From: Pacificispira spongiicola
GTDB taxonomy: Bacteria > Pseudomonadota > Alphaproteobacteria > UBA8366 > Aestuariispiraceae
DNA length: 64,000 nt
Assembly (NCBI RefSeq): GCF_012926505.1
Contig: NZ_JABBNT010000005.1
Coordinates: forward strand, 372,001 to 436,000
Direction: 5' to 3'
Below are positions 16,862 through 26,228 of this stretch, in pieces. Below the pieces are notes generated by a model, which was not told the origin of the DNA, did not search any database, and saw only the letters and a program-made list of their open reading frames with translations. Numbering within the stretch: position 1 is the stretch's first letter; every line of letters begins with the position of its first letter. The translations under genes were made by a program, and so were the position numbers.

Positions 16862-17563
16862 ATGAGCGAGACCGATCGGGGGCCGGCGGCACTGTTGCTG
16901 CTGGCCCGTCTCGACTCCCGGCGCTTGCCGGGCAAGGGGTTGATGGATTTAGGCGGCCGCCCGGTATTGGGTCGCGCCGTCGACAGGCTGCGGCGCTGCG
17001 GCATTGTCAACGACATGATCCTGGCGACCAGCGACCGGGCCATCGACGACCCGCTTGAAGCCTTTGCCGAGGCGGAAGGCATCGGTTGCTATCGCGGCGA
17101 TGCGCATGATGTGGCGAAACGCTGCACCGATGCCTGCACCGACAACGGCCTGGACTGGTTCATCCGCATTTGTGGCGACAGCCCCTTTGCGGATCCCGCC
17201 GTGGTCGACAGCGTCGCCCGGCGGTTTCTGGACGCCGGCGTCGATCTGGCAACGAATGTCTATCCCCGCTCCTTTCCAATAGGGGCAAGCGCCGAAGCGG
17301 TTTCCCGCGCGGCGATGGAACGCATTCTGGCGGCCACGGACGATCTGGCCTACCGGGAACATGTGACGCTCTATGCCTATGAGCATCCGGCTGATTTCAC
17401 GATCGATAGCGTTCTGCCCGCCGATCCGGGATATGAGGATCTCTCGATCGCCGTCGATACCCCTGAAGACTTGGACCGAGCACGGCGTCTGATCGCTTTG
17501 TTGCCGGACCCGAAGACCGCGACGCTGGAAGAAATCCTGAAACTCCAGCCGCAGGCGGCTTAG
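16862..17563 (+). CDS. SpsF/NeuA-type cytidylyltransferase
   Basis: A nucleotidyltransferase of 233 residues with the N-terminal LLLARLDSRRLPGKGLMDLGGRPVLG, a variant of the RxxSxRLPGK signature of CMP-sugar synthetases and SpsF proteins, and RICGDSPFADPAVVD in the nucleotide-binding region. The likely role is activating a sugar acid or related sugar with CTP, matching the NeuB-type synthase at 26229. It begins one base after the epimerase stop, so translation is probably coupled. Its 3' end overlaps the convergent TetR gene by four bases. Confidence 0.8.
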   Translation: MSETDRGPAALLLLARLDSRRLPGKGLMDLGGRPVLGRAVDRLRRCGIVNDMILATSDRAIDDPLEAFAEAEGIGCYRGDAHDVAKRCTDACTDNGLDWFIRICGDSPFADPAVVDSVARRFLDAGVDLATNVYPRSFPIGASAEAVSRAAMERILAATDDLAYREHVTLYAYEHPADFTIDSVLPADPGYEDLSIAVDTPEDLDRARRLIALLPDPKTATLEEILKLQPQAA

Positions 17564-18153
17564 GGTCCTCCCTGCGCATTGGCGTCGGTCCAGCGCTCCA
17601 AATCTTCGATCATCTGGGTGAAGGCGGCGTCGACGGGGGCGGCGGGATCGGTCAGCGCTTGTAGGATCAACCCCTCCACCGCCGCCACGGTCAAGCAGGC
17701 GCGATGCTGTGCGGCCACGGGATCGATACCGTCCTGAACCAGCATATCCGCAACGATACGGTTCCAACCGCCGACAAGGCGGTCAAGAAAAGGTCGATAA
17801 AGATCGCCGCCGACAGCCAGCGCCTGGGTCCACAATTGCAGCGTTAGCAGATGCAATCCCCGCGCATTCGGATCGGCCAAGGACGTCTTCCAAAAGGCGG
17901 TCAATGAGTTGCTGGCACTCCCCGCCTGACCGGCTGATAAATCGGCAGCCCATCGCGCGCCGACCGCTTCGACCGCCGCCAGCAGAAGCGCATCCTTCGT
18001 CCCGAAGTGATAGATCAACATCCGGGCGGAGGTGCCGATGTCCGAGGCGACATCCCGCAACGAAAAATCCGCTTTCGGATTGGCAATCATCCAATCGACC
18101 ACAGCCCTCAATATCTCGTCCCGCCGCTCGTTTCGGTCGCTCACCCCGATCAC
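17560..18153 (-). CDS. TetR-family transcriptional regulator
   Basis: A helix-turn-helix repressor of about 197 residues. The N-terminal DNA-binding part reads DEILRAVVDWMIANP and SLRDVASDIGTSARMLIYHFGTKDALL, the TetR signature; the C-terminal part is a variable ligand-binding helical domain. No ATG fits; GTG at 18153 is used here, and GTG at 18144 is equally possible. It is divergent from the DUF2834 gene, and the gap holds two matching palindromes, so it probably represses that gene and itself. Confidence 0.85.
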   Translation of the reverse strand: MIGVSDRNERRDEILRAVVDWMIANPKADFSLRDVASDIGTSARMLIYHFGTKDALLLAAVEAVGARWAADLSAGQAGSASNSLTAFWKTSLADPNARGLHLLTLQLWTQALAVGGDLYRPFLDRLVGGWNRIVADMLVQDGIDPVAAQHRACLTVAAVEGLILQALTDPAAPVDAAFTQMIEDLERWTDANAQGGP

Positions 18154-18171
18154 CCGTTTCTTGCCAAACAA

Positions 18172-18203
18172 TGTAACAAACGTTACACGTAACAATCGTT
18201 ACA
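18172..18203. promoter_or_regulatory. Double palindromic operator for the TetR regulator
   Basis: TGTAAC-AAAC-GTTACA (18172-18187) and CGTAAC-AATC-GTTACA (18188-18203) stand next to each other with a 16-base period, between the divergent TetR and DUF2834 genes. Two adjacent palindromes are typical of TetR-family operators. Confidence 0.72.
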
Positions 18204-18220
18204 CGAAAGGGAGAAACGTC

Positions 18221-18532
18221 ATGAATATGCGTCCGCTGTACGCCGCGTTGGCAATCGTCGGAACGGTCGCCCCCTATACCGTCTTTCTGCCATGGCTCGT
18301 GGAGAACGGGATCGCGCCCGACCTATTTCTTTCCGCTATGTTCGAGACGAATATCTCATCCTTCTTCAGTCTCGACGTCCTGATTTCCGCCCTCGTCCTT
18401 GTGATCGCTACCATTGTGTCGAAAGGGTTATCCAGCGGTAAGAAAGCCGGAATAATCGTCGCCACCTGCCTGATCGGCGTATCTTCGGGCCTGCCTTTGT
18501 ATCTCTACCTGACAGCGTCCAAGGAAAGATAA
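18221..18532 (+). CDS. DUF2834-type small membrane protein
   Basis: A 103-residue protein with three predicted membrane segments (about residues 4-24, 45-66 and 74-96). It starts MNMRPLYAALAIVGTVAPYTVFLPWL and contains FFSLDVLISALVLV, matching the DUF2834 family, which has no known function. A GGGAGA site precedes the ATG. The double palindrome directly upstream implies control by the adjacent TetR protein. Confidence 0.75.
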   Translation: MNMRPLYAALAIVGTVAPYTVFLPWLVENGIAPDLFLSAMFETNISSFFSLDVLISALVLVIATIVSKGLSSGKKAGIIVATCLIGVSSGLPLYLYLTASKER

Positions 18533-18643
18533 AACCGCGCGGCCAGAGCTGAAGATTACTGACAGAACGATGTCAGGAGACCTGTGCGATATGAACCTCG
18601 CCAAATGCCGCCCCAACGGATCCGCAAACGATCGGAGATCACA

Positions 18644-19042
18644 ATGAAGTTCGCATCGACACGCCTTTACGCGACCGACATCGCGAAAATGGTCGCCTTC
18701 TATGAAATGGTAACGGAGCGAGAAGCAACCTGGCTCGCCCCCGTATTTGCGGAAATCGTAACGCCGGGGGCAACAATTGCCATTGGTGCCGCAGAAACCG
18801 TCGCTCTCTGGAAGGAAGGAAGCGGAGAACCGGCGATGAACCGAACCGCAACCCTGGAATTTCAGGTCGATGACGTCGACGCGGACTACGCGCGCCTGAA
18901 AGACAAGGTGACGTTGGTTCACGCGCTGAAGACAATGCCCTGGGGAAACAAAACCTTCCAGTTTCGCGATCCGGAAGGAACCGCTGTTTCTTTGTTCGCA
19001 CCGATAACCGGCTCCGCCAAAGAACGATTTGCGGATCGGTGA
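18644..19042 (+). CDS. VOC-family (glyoxalase/bleomycin-resistance fold) protein
   Basis: A 132-residue protein of the vicinal-oxygen-chelate fold: MKFASTRLYATDIAKMVAFYEMVT at the start, LEFQVDDVDADYARLKDKV in the middle, and KTFQFRDPEGTAVSLFAP at the end. Members bind metals and include glyoxalases, dioxygenases and antibiotic-binding proteins. The substrate cannot be predicted. GGAG precedes the chosen ATG; a longer frame from 18584 is open but lacks a good site. Confidence 0.78.
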   Translation: MKFASTRLYATDIAKMVAFYEMVTEREATWLAPVFAEIVTPGATIAIGAAETVALWKEGSGEPAMNRTATLEFQVDDVDADYARLKDKVTLVHALKTMPWGNKTFQFRDPEGTAVSLFAPITGSAKERFADR

Positions 19043-19051
19043 GGACATATT

Positions 19052-19909
19052 CTAACCGCCCTGGAACGGCACCTGTACGTTATCGATCAATCGCGTTTCC
19101 CCAAGCTGCGCCGCGACCAGCAAGCGTCCGTTCCGCTCCAAGTCGGATAGCGGCGCCAGATCGTCTTCCGCACGCAATTCCAAATACTCGACGGATTGGA
19201 ACCCCGCGGACAGAATACGGTCGCGCGCCTCGGAAAGCGTGACCTCGACCGGTGCCCCCACCGCAATTCGGGTTGCCGATTCCATAAGCGTCGCGGCGAG
19301 AACGATCGCCGTTTTACGCTCTGTATCAGACAGACGCATGTTGCGGGACGACATGGCGAGGCCGTTCTCCTCCCGGATCGTCGGGCATCCGATGACATCG
19401 ATGGGAATATTCAAATCCGCCGCCAGCCGCTTCACCACATGCAATTGCTGGAAGTCCTTCTCACCGAAATAGGCAAGGTCGGCCTGGGTTTGGAGGAACA
19501 GTTTCGCAACCACGGTCGCGACCCCATCGAAATGACCCGGGCGCTGGGCACCGCACAGGCCTTCAGTGACGCCGGTGATGGAAATCGTCGTGGCGAACCC
19601 CGCCGGATACATTTCATCGCCGTCCGGACAGAACAACAGGTCCGCGCCAAGCGGCGCAAGCTTCGCTGCATCCTCGACCTCGGTTCTGGGATAGGCAGCC
19701 AAGTCCGCCGCGCTGTTGAACTGCTTCGGATTGACGAACAGCGTCACGATAACCCGGTCCGCCCCGGTCAAGGCCGCGCGCACGAGGCTTAGATGCCCGT
19801 CATGCAGGGCGCCCATCGTCGGCACGACAGCGATCTTTTCCCCAGCAGCACGCCATTCGGCGACAATCCGGCGCAGGTCGAAAACGGTTCGAACGATGGG
19901 AACACTCAT
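19052..19909 (-). CDS. panC: Pantoate--beta-alanine ligase
   Basis: PanC joins pantoate and beta-alanine with ATP, the last step of pantothenate (coenzyme A precursor) synthesis. The 285-residue product has [15 protein letters not shown] (HIGH-like motif, about residues 27-41), [20 protein letters not shown] and MSSRNMRLS (KMSKS-like). Its start overlaps the panB stop by four bases (ATGA), so panB-panC form one unit. Confidence 0.96.
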   Translation of the reverse strand: MSVPIVRTVFDLRRIVAEWRAAGEKIAVVPTMGALHDGHLSLVRAALTGADRVIVTLFVNPKQFNSAADLAAYPRTEVEDAAKLAPLGADLLFCPDGDEMYPAGFATTISITGVTEGLCGAQRPGHFDGVATVVAKLFLQTQADLAYFGEKDFQQLHVVKRLAADLNIPIDVIGCPTIREENGLAMSSRNMRLSDTERKTAIVLAATLMESATRIAVGAPVEVTLSEARDRILSAGFQSVEYLELRAEDDLAPLSDLERNGRLLVAAQLGETRLIDNVQVPFQGG

Positions 19910-20748
19910 GCCGCACCCTCCCCGGACGGTGCCTCACCATCGCCGAAAACATGGCTATCGTCGGGAAAACGGCGTTCCCGCACCTCCTCCGCATAGGCCG
20001 CGACGGCCTTATCCGCCGCTTCCCCCAATTCGGCATAGCGTTTGACGAATTTCGGACGAAAGGCGGTGAACATGCCCAGCATGTCGTCAATGACCAGGAT
20101 TTGTCCGTCGCAGGCCGGGGACGCACCGATACCGATCGTCGGAATCGACAGTTCCGCCGTAATGTTCCGCGCAAGGCTTTCCGGCACCTTTTCCAGGACG
20201 ACGGAAAAGGCCCCGGCCTGCGTCACCGCCCGGGCGTCTCGGCGAATGCGATCGGCGGCCTCTCCCCGGCCCTGAACCTTATAGCCGCCGAACAGGTTCA
20301 CTGCCTGCGGCGTCAGACCGATATGCGCCATGACCGGAATGCCGCGTGCGGTCAGGAAACCGATGGTGTCGCGCATGTTTTCGCCGCCTTCCAGCTTCAC
20401 GGCGTCACACGCGGTTTCGGCCATCATTCGGGCCGCATTGCGAAATGCCTGTTCAGGGCTTTCCTCATAGGAGGAGAAGGGCATATCGACGACAAGCAAT
20501 GCCTTTTCCACACCGCGCCGCACGGCCTTGCCATGCAGGATCATCATATCCAGCGTCACGGACAGGGTGGACGGCAATCCGTGCAGCACCATGCCGACGC
20601 TGTCACCGACAAGGACAACGTCGCAATGACGATCCGCCAGCGCCGCGATCGGCGTCGTATAGGCGGTCAGACAGATCAGCGGCACCCCGCCCTTGCGCGC
20701 GATAACATCCGGCACGGACGTGCCGCCGATAGCGGTGGTAGCACTCAT
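19906..20748 (-). CDS. panB: 3-methyl-2-oxobutanoate hydroxymethyltransferase
   Basis: PanB makes ketopantoate from alpha-ketoisovalerate and methylene-tetrahydrofolate. The 280-residue product carries [51 protein letters not shown] and [15 protein letters not shown], all family landmarks. It is the first gene of panB-panC. The 200 bases upstream (20749-20948) hold no gene; no strong promoter could be assigned there. Confidence 0.96.
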   Translation of the reverse strand: MSATTAIGGTSVPDVIARKGGVPLICLTAYTTPIAALADRHCDVVLVGDSVGMVLHGLPSTLSVTLDMMILHGKAVRRGVEKALLVVDMPFSSYEESPEQAFRNAARMMAETACDAVKLEGGENMRDTIGFLTARGIPVMAHIGLTPQAVNLFGGYKVQGRGEAADRIRRDARAVTQAGAFSVVLEKVPESLARNITAELSIPTIGIGASPACDGQILVIDDMLGMFTAFRPKFVKRYAELGEAADKAVAAYAEEVRERRFPDDSHVFGDGEAPSGEGAA

Positions 20749-20948
20749 AAGCGTCGCGTTTCCTTGCCCAAATGACGTCGTCTATCCCGCCGGTTTCGGA
20801 CCGAGTCCAGCCGGGGATGCCAACGCGCTTCTTATTCTATGAGAGGTATGACAGGCCTTGAGCGGCCTTTTGGTGAACGCATAGTCTCGGCGGGCGGGAT
20901 GCTATTGCAGCGCACACAATACCGCAACAGATGGGTAAACCGGTCGAT

Positions 20949-21644
20949 TTAACGACCTGGGGTCCAATGCCAAGTCACCGCCTGGGACAGCGTTTCGAAG
21001 CCCATGGCAGCGTAAAGCGCCAAGGACGCGGTATTTTCTGCCTGGGTCCCGACAAGCATACGATCGGCCTGCCCGCCGCCCACAGCCAAGGCACCGTCCA
21101 CAAGGCGGCGTCCGATCCCCCGCCCCTGATATCCGGGCGCAACGGCGATCAGGTCGATCAACAGGCCGTCGGTACGGGACAGGACCGCGTTGAAGCCGAC
21201 GATCTCCTCCCCCTCCACGGCCAGGACGGTAAAATCTGCCCTGCCCCCGACATCGTTCACTGTCCATGTCCGCTTGAAGGCGTCCGCCCGGTCGTTCGGA
21301 ATTTCAGGGTCGCGATGCCAACGGTCGCTGCGAAAGGCCACCGCCGCGATATCCCCTGCGGTTTCTGCATCGGCAGGCGTCGCAAGCCGGGTTCCCTCGG
21401 GAAGCGCCGACTGGCTTTTCGGCAAGTCGCGGCCCAGGGTCACCAGTGTCTCGATACGTCTAAACCCCGCCGCCAGCAGCAAGGCATCCTCATCAGCATC
21501 GCCCCGCCGGAACAACAGACCGACCCCGTGGTCTTCCGCCGCCGCAACCGCCGCCGCCGCCTTCGTCGGGTCCGACAAGGCCCATACGGGCTTACCCAGA
21601 ATGGCGCCGTCGAACAGGCGTTCCTCGCAATATGCCGGGATCAT
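20949..21644 (-). CDS. GNAT-family N-acetyltransferase
   Basis: A 231-residue acyl-CoA N-acyltransferase. The C-terminal GNAT fold includes LIDLIAVAPGYQGRGIGRRLVDGAL (Q/RxxGxG/A motif) and ASLALYAAMGFE. The N-terminal half is a diverged second domain, a layout seen in sugar-amine acetyltransferases such as WecD. It is last in the eight-gene minus-strand glycosylation cluster and overlaps the methyltransferase by four bases. N-acetylation of an amino sugar is the likely but unproved role. Confidence 0.8.
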   Translation of the reverse strand: MIPAYCEERLFDGAILGKPVWALSDPTKAAAAVAAAEDHGVGLLFRRGDADEDALLLAAGFRRIETLVTLGRDLPKSQSALPEGTRLATPADAETAGDIAAVAFRSDRWHRDPEIPNDRADAFKRTWTVNDVGGRADFTVLAVEGEEIVGFNAVLSRTDGLLIDLIAVAPGYQGRGIGRRLVDGALAVGGGQADRMLVGTQAENTASLALYAAMGFETLSQAVTWHWTPGR

Positions 21645-22465
21645 GCCGCTGGCTCCGGTCGCATCAGGCCGCGCAATGTGTATTTACCGCTCGGCTCCAC
21701 CAACCGATCCAACAGCATCAGCCGGAACCCGGCGCGACGGGCCAGCATGGCGTAGGAAACGGCGGAAAAGGCGCAATAATGTTCGATGAAGAATTCTTCC
21801 CGGTCGGGACCGGCATCGGCGAGAGCGGCCTCCCCATCCGGCAATTCGACATAGACGACGCCGCAATCCGTCAGAACGTCGCGCGATTTCGCCAGCATCG
21901 TCACCGGGTCCGGCACATGTTCCAAGACCTTGTTGAAGGTCACCAGATCGAAGCGCCGGTCGATCGTATCGGTCATGAAGTCGGCAACGAGACCATCCAC
22001 ATCGGCCTTGCTGCGGGCATGTTCCGCTGAACGGGGATCGGGATCCAGCGCGGTCGCATGCCACCCCGCCTGCCGCATCGCGGCGGGGAAAACGGCCAGC
22101 CCCGCGCCGACATCCAGCAATTTGTTCCGCCCGGCCTTGCGCATATCGCCGCAATGCCCATCGACAAAGGCGACCCGACCGCGGTTGTCGGACCGTTCCG
22201 GCGGCAGGGCCATGATCTTGTCGAACATCGCGGCCATCCGTCCCCCGCCATAGGTACGGTTCCAATAGTCACCGCTATACAGATCCGACAGGTCCATATC
22301 GTGTCGGTTCACCACATGGCCGGTAGACGGGCTTTGCAACAGATCACGGCGATAGGGGGACAGGCCGAAGTCGGTCTCCCCCGTCGGCGGTGCATTGTAG
22401 GATTTGATAAGGAACCAATCCGTCGCCCCGGTTACCGGGCATGAAATTCCGTCATAGCCTGCCAT
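21641..22465 (-). CDS. Class I SAM-dependent methyltransferase
   Basis: A 274-residue methyltransferase. Motif I is NKLLDVGAGLAVFPAAM (about residues 113-129), the post-I acidic region is ATALDPDPRSAEHA, and FDLVTFNKVLEHVPDP matches motif II of the Methyltransf_11/23 type. The N-terminal 100 residues are a separate region ending in LYSGDYWNRTYG, common among cluster-linked sugar or lipid methyltransferases. Its place in the glycosylation operon suggests that the acceptor is the flagellar sugar or its precursor. Confidence 0.82.
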   Translation of the reverse strand: MAGYDGISCPVTGATDWFLIKSYNAPPTGETDFGLSPYRRDLLQSPSTGHVVNRHDMDLSDLYSGDYWNRTYGGGRMAAMFDKIMALPPERSDNRGRVAFVDGHCGDMRKAGRNKLLDVGAGLAVFPAAMRQAGWHATALDPDPRSAEHARSKADVDGLVADFMTDTIDRRFDLVTFNKVLEHVPDPVTMLAKSRDVLTDCGVVYVELPDGEAALADAGPDREEFFIEHYCAFSAVSYAMLARRAGFRLMLLDRLVEPSGKYTLRGLMRPEPAA

Positions 22466-22490
22466 GCGGGTCGGCCCTCCCCGGGACGGG

Positions 22491-23231
22491 TCAGAGAGAT
22501 GCGGTGAACTCTTCGAACTTGGTCATGCAACGATCCTTCAACACGGCCGGCATGAAGGAATAGTGCCGACCGATATAGAGCTGCGGCTGGCTGATGTACT
22601 GGCCGTAATTGGCCAGCATCTCCAAGCCCCTGTCGGCCAGTTCGATGCAGATATCCGTATTGGCCTTGCGCAGCTCGAACAGCTTCATGCCCCGGTGCAG
22701 CGGGATCGGCATTTTCATCACCACCCCACCGCGTTCCAGCACCGCGCTGACCTTGTGCAGGGTCGTCACAAGCCCCCGGAAGTCGCCATGATAGATCGCC
22801 CACAGATGCGTATCCAATCCGCGATAATGTTCCGGGTCCGCGCCGTGAAGATTCACCACCTTGTCTGGCGCAAGGTTCACGATTTCCTGGGTCAGCTTTC
22901 CGGTGCCGAACACGATCAATGTGTCGCAATCCGCCGCGCGAATTTCCGCAACGCAGGCCGGATCGTTCAGGTCGGAGAATGTGGAAACGTCGGCAACGTC
23001 GCGCAGGCCTGTCGGCTTGCCGTCAAACCAGGTTTCCAGCTCATAGGCGTCGCGCCGCTTTTCAAATTCATGATTGGTTTCGAAGGTCGCGCTGATCTCG
23101 CGTTTTTCCTCGAAAACCTTAACGACGTTCCATTTTTCGGCAATTGCCTGAACGAAACGCGCGTGGTGGGAGGTATCGGTCGTCAGAATGCCTACGCGCG
23201 GCCGATCCTTGGGGGACTCCGGTGTTACCAT
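22491..23231 (-). CDS. Formyltransferase-family protein (sugar N-formyltransferase-like)
   Basis: A 246-residue protein of the formyl-tetrahydrofolate transferase fold (PurN/Fmt type). The core reads LIVFGTGKLTQEIVNLAPDKVVNLHGADPEHYRGLD (split by turns), with Asn and His of the N-x-H catalytic motif present, followed by HLWAIYHGD. The usual catalytic Asp of LDxG is Glu here (LERGG), as seen in some sugar-cluster members. It starts two bases after the amidotransferase stop. It could formylate an amino sugar of the flagellin glycan. A second, differently built formyltransferase lies at 38088. Confidence 0.78.
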   Translation of the reverse strand: MVTPESPKDRPRVGILTTDTSHHARFVQAIAEKWNVVKVFEEKREISATFETNHEFEKRRDAYELETWFDGKPTGLRDVADVSTFSDLNDPACVAEIRAADCDTLIVFGTGKLTQEIVNLAPDKVVNLHGADPEHYRGLDTHLWAIYHGDFRGLVTTLHKVSAVLERGGVVMKMPIPLHRGMKLFELRKANTDICIELADRGLEMLANYGQYISQPQLYIGRHYSFMPAVLKDRCMTKFEEFTASL

Positions 23232-23233
23232 GA

Positions 23234-24379
23234 TCAACTCGGTTCCATTTCGCTTTCCGGTTTTCCCCAATCCCAATCAGGGATCAGAAAGTCCGGAATT
23301 GTCCATCGCCCCTCGCTCCGCACCCAAACATCCGGGTTGCGGAATTTTTCGCAGACGGCCCAGAACCAATCCTCCGATTTCCCCTGGAACGCACAGAAGG
23401 TCGCGATATCGGCCTTCGGCGCGTCGAGCCCCCGTCGCCGGATTTCCGCAACGGCCTGATCGCGTGTAATCATGCCATAACGAATCTGGACGGACAGGGT
23501 ATCGAATGCCCGCGTGAATCCAAATTTGTACCATTTAAGAAAGTGATGCAACGAGATGAACTCGCAATCGATATCCGCGAAGTCCCACGTTCCCGTGCGC
23601 TCCGCCCCTTGTTCGTACACAAATCCGTGATCTTGGGCGATCCGTGTGTTTTCGTAGCTGTTCCATTTATAGAACGCCCCCAGGAAAACGGACCGCACCG
23701 TGAAGTCTGGAGACGCCGGCAATCGATAGGCATGCAGGTCGGTTTCGCTCAACCCTTCCTTACCCAACCAGTAGCTTGCATCCGTCGATTCCAGACAGCC
23801 GTGCTTCGACAACCAATCGGCATCCAGTGTGTTCGACAAACGCTCCAGCTCGTTTCCGCCATATTCCAATTGCGGGTTTTCGCCCCATAGGATGAGCGGG
23901 ATACGGAATTGGACGGCCAGCCGGATCGGGATGGCGAACAGCGCCATATGCATCGGCAACCCGGTCGTGCCGCGTTCCTCGAACGTCGCCTTCATGAAGC
24001 GCCGTTCGACATCCGGCGAAATCGTATAGTCGATGTGATCCACGCCCAGCTTTTCGATCATCCGATCCAGGTTGCGTTGGCCGATTTCCGTGCGCGCGGG
24101 TGTCCGCCATGTGACCGCCAGGACCGACAACCCGTGTTCCTTCGCCTTGATGACCTGATACCAACTGTCCTTACCGCCGGACACCGGGACGATGCAGTCA
24201 TAGGACGTGGATTGCGTCTTTGTTTCGGCGACCAGCGTTTCGAACGCTTTCGCGCGCGAAGTCCAGTCGATCTTCGTTTCCTTGTCGCGATGGCCGTGAC
24301 AGGCGGAACATATCCCATCGTCGTCCAGAAAGATTCCGGGGCGTGTATCGGGCAGGATGCATTGTTTGCAGTAGCGCAT
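23234..24379 (-). CDS. N-acetyl sugar amidotransferase (WbpG/PseA type)
   Basis: A PP-loop ATP pyrophosphatase of 381 residues. It opens MRYCKQCILPDTRPG with a CxxC...CxxC zinc pair (second pair CSACHGH), and has the PP-loop PVSGGKDS at about residues 63-70. This matches the family that turns an N-acetyl group of a sugar into an acetamidino group, as in WbpG of Pseudomonas O-antigen and PseA of Campylobacter flagellin sugars. The conserved WGENPQLEYGG also fits. The start at 24379 is set by the zinc motif; AsnB ends one base before it. Confidence 0.88.
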   Translation of the reverse strand: MRYCKQCILPDTRPGIFLDDDGICSACHGHRDKETKIDWTSRAKAFETLVAETKTQSTSYDCIVPVSGGKDSWYQVIKAKEHGLSVLAVTWRTPARTEIGQRNLDRMIEKLGVDHIDYTISPDVERRFMKATFEERGTTGLPMHMALFAIPIRLAVQFRIPLILWGENPQLEYGGNELERLSNTLDADWLSKHGCLESTDASYWLGKEGLSETDLHAYRLPASPDFTVRSVFLGAFYKWNSYENTRIAQDHGFVYEQGAERTGTWDFADIDCEFISLHHFLKWYKFGFTRAFDTLSVQIRYGMITRDQAVAEIRRRGLDAPKADIATFCAFQGKSEDWFWAVCEKFRNPDVWVRSEGRWTIPDFLIPDWDWGKPESEMEPS

Positions 24380-24380
24380 A

Positions 24381-26222
24381 TCAAACCTTTTCCAGCGCCG
24401 AATGGTTATCCAGGAACAACCGCGTCGCCAACAGGGAGAACAGGAACTTGCTTTCGCTGTTCCGCGCGACGTCCGATCCCAGCAAAGCCTCGAATTTAGC
24501 ACGATCGACGATGTCGAAGAACGGTCCGTCATCCAAAAGCCGCTCACGCACCGCCTTGTCCTTGAAATCGACGAAGGACGTCACCGGCGCGTTGATTCCC
24601 TGCTTGCGGGGGTTATCCAGTATCTTGCCGGATACCAGCCCGCGGCCCGCCCGCCGCAGCAGGTATTTCGGCAAACCGCCGCGCACCAGATGGCGGCTGG
24701 GGATGGAAAACAGGCAGGTCACGAGGTCCCGGTCCAGATAGGGCGCCCGGTTTTCAACGGACCACCGCATCCCGGCCAGATCGTCGTCATGCAGCATGAC
24801 CGGCACGGTTTCCCGCGTCAGTTCGTTCAACATCCGGTTCCGCAGCAGCGCATCGCAGAGGGTGAGTTCCTGATGCGGTTCGTCGAACGGATCGCGCAGG
24901 AAGCCCGCGAAACTTTCCGCCCCCAGAAAGATATGATCGCGCGCGTCGGGATTCTTAACGAAGCGATGCGGGTCCTGCAGGAAGGGATTTCTTACGAAAT
25001 TGCCATAGGTGCCGCGCCATTCTTCGACCAAGGCTTCGAAGTCGTCCCGACCGGCCATTTCCGCCAACCAGAAAAGGTAATGGTCGTAATAGCCGGAGAA
25101 CACCTCGTCCGCGCCGGTGCCGCCCAGGGATACCTTGAACCCGTCGCGGTGGATCGCTTCACTGACGAGGTAGTGCAGATAATAGGAAATCGTCAGCGGC
25201 GGCCCGTCGAAATAGGCGATCATATCCTCCAGCCGCTCCACGAAGTTTTCCTTCGGGATACGGATTTGCCGGTTCGGCACATTCAAGCCTTTCAGCCCTT
25301 CCGCGATCATCGCGGATTCATCGTACCGCCAATCATCCTCGATAATCGAAAAGCATGTGATATCCGCTCCCAACCGATGGTGGGCCAATCCGGCGACAAC
25401 GTTGGAATCGATCCCGCCGGACAGGCGCAGGGCGATGGGAACATCGGCGCGCAGCACCCGTTCGACAGCCTTTGTCATGACCGCGTCGACGCGGTCCTGC
25501 GCCTCGCCTTCCGTCATGTCCTGCGGTTGATAGGACAGGGTCCAATAGCGGTGCAGCATCGGTTGGCCGCCCGGATCCAGGATCATCGCATGGGCGGCGG
25601 GCAGTTCCCGGACACCGTCGAAAAACGTCCGCCCGTCCCGCATCAGTCCCTTGTATCCGTTGACGAGATAGCGACGTAGATGCAGGCGGTCGAAACCGGG
25701 GACCTTACCCGCAAGCACTGGCAACACCTTGATCTCGGAGGCAAAGCAGAACGCCCCGTCCGGGCCCGTCATCGTGTAGAGCGGCTTCTCCCCGAACCGG
25801 TCCCGCGCCAGCACCAATCTGCCGGTCCCTTCGTCATAGATCGCAAAGGCGAACATGCCGACAAGCCGGTCGAGCGCATCAAGCCCCCAGGCGCGCCAGG
25901 CTTCCAGCAATACTTCGGTATCGCCGGTCGTCGTAAATCCGTGGCCAAGGCGGCTCAGTTCCTCGCGCAATTCCGGATAGTTGTAGATTTCACCGTTATA
26001 GACCAGGGACAACCCGCCCTTCACGAAGGGCTGGTTCGACCGATGATCCAGATCGACGATGGACAGACGGCTGTGCAGAAGGTCGAGGGCGCTTCCGTCC
26101 AGGCGCGTCGCGGCATAGCCGCCGTTGCCGTCCGGTCCGCGATTGCGCATACGGGTCAGCGCCGCGTCCCGACGGTCGTCCGTCAGCCGCGTCGGCGCCA
26201 CCCTACCCGCGATACCGCACAT
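24381..26222 (-). CDS. asnB: Asparagine synthase (glutamine-hydrolysing) family protein
   Basis: A 613-residue amidotransferase. Cys2 of MCGIAGR is the nucleophile of the N-terminal glutaminase domain (about residues 1-210); the synthetase domain carries the PP-loop LRLSGGIDSN at about 263-272. Family members in polysaccharide clusters amidate sugar acids or supply ammonia, not only asparagine. It lies between a NeuB-type synthase and the sugar amidotransferase, with gaps of six bases and one base, so it very probably serves the glycan pathway. Confidence 0.88.
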   Translation of the reverse strand: MCGIAGRVAPTRLTDDRRDAALTRMRNRGPDGNGGYAATRLDGSALDLLHSRLSIVDLDHRSNQPFVKGGLSLVYNGEIYNYPELREELSRLGHGFTTTGDTEVLLEAWRAWGLDALDRLVGMFAFAIYDEGTGRLVLARDRFGEKPLYTMTGPDGAFCFASEIKVLPVLAGKVPGFDRLHLRRYLVNGYKGLMRDGRTFFDGVRELPAAHAMILDPGGQPMLHRYWTLSYQPQDMTEGEAQDRVDAVMTKAVERVLRADVPIALRLSGGIDSNVVAGLAHHRLGADITCFSIIEDDWRYDESAMIAEGLKGLNVPNRQIRIPKENFVERLEDMIAYFDGPPLTISYYLHYLVSEAIHRDGFKVSLGGTGADEVFSGYYDHYLFWLAEMAGRDDFEALVEEWRGTYGNFVRNPFLQDPHRFVKNPDARDHIFLGAESFAGFLRDPFDEPHQELTLCDALLRNRMLNELTRETVPVMLHDDDLAGMRWSVENRAPYLDRDLVTCLFSIPSRHLVRGGLPKYLLRRAGRGLVSGKILDNPRKQGINAPVTSFVDFKDKAVRERLLDDGPFFDIVDRAKFEALLGSDVARNSESKFLFSLLATRLFLDNHSALEKV

Positions 26223-26228
26223 GGCCGG

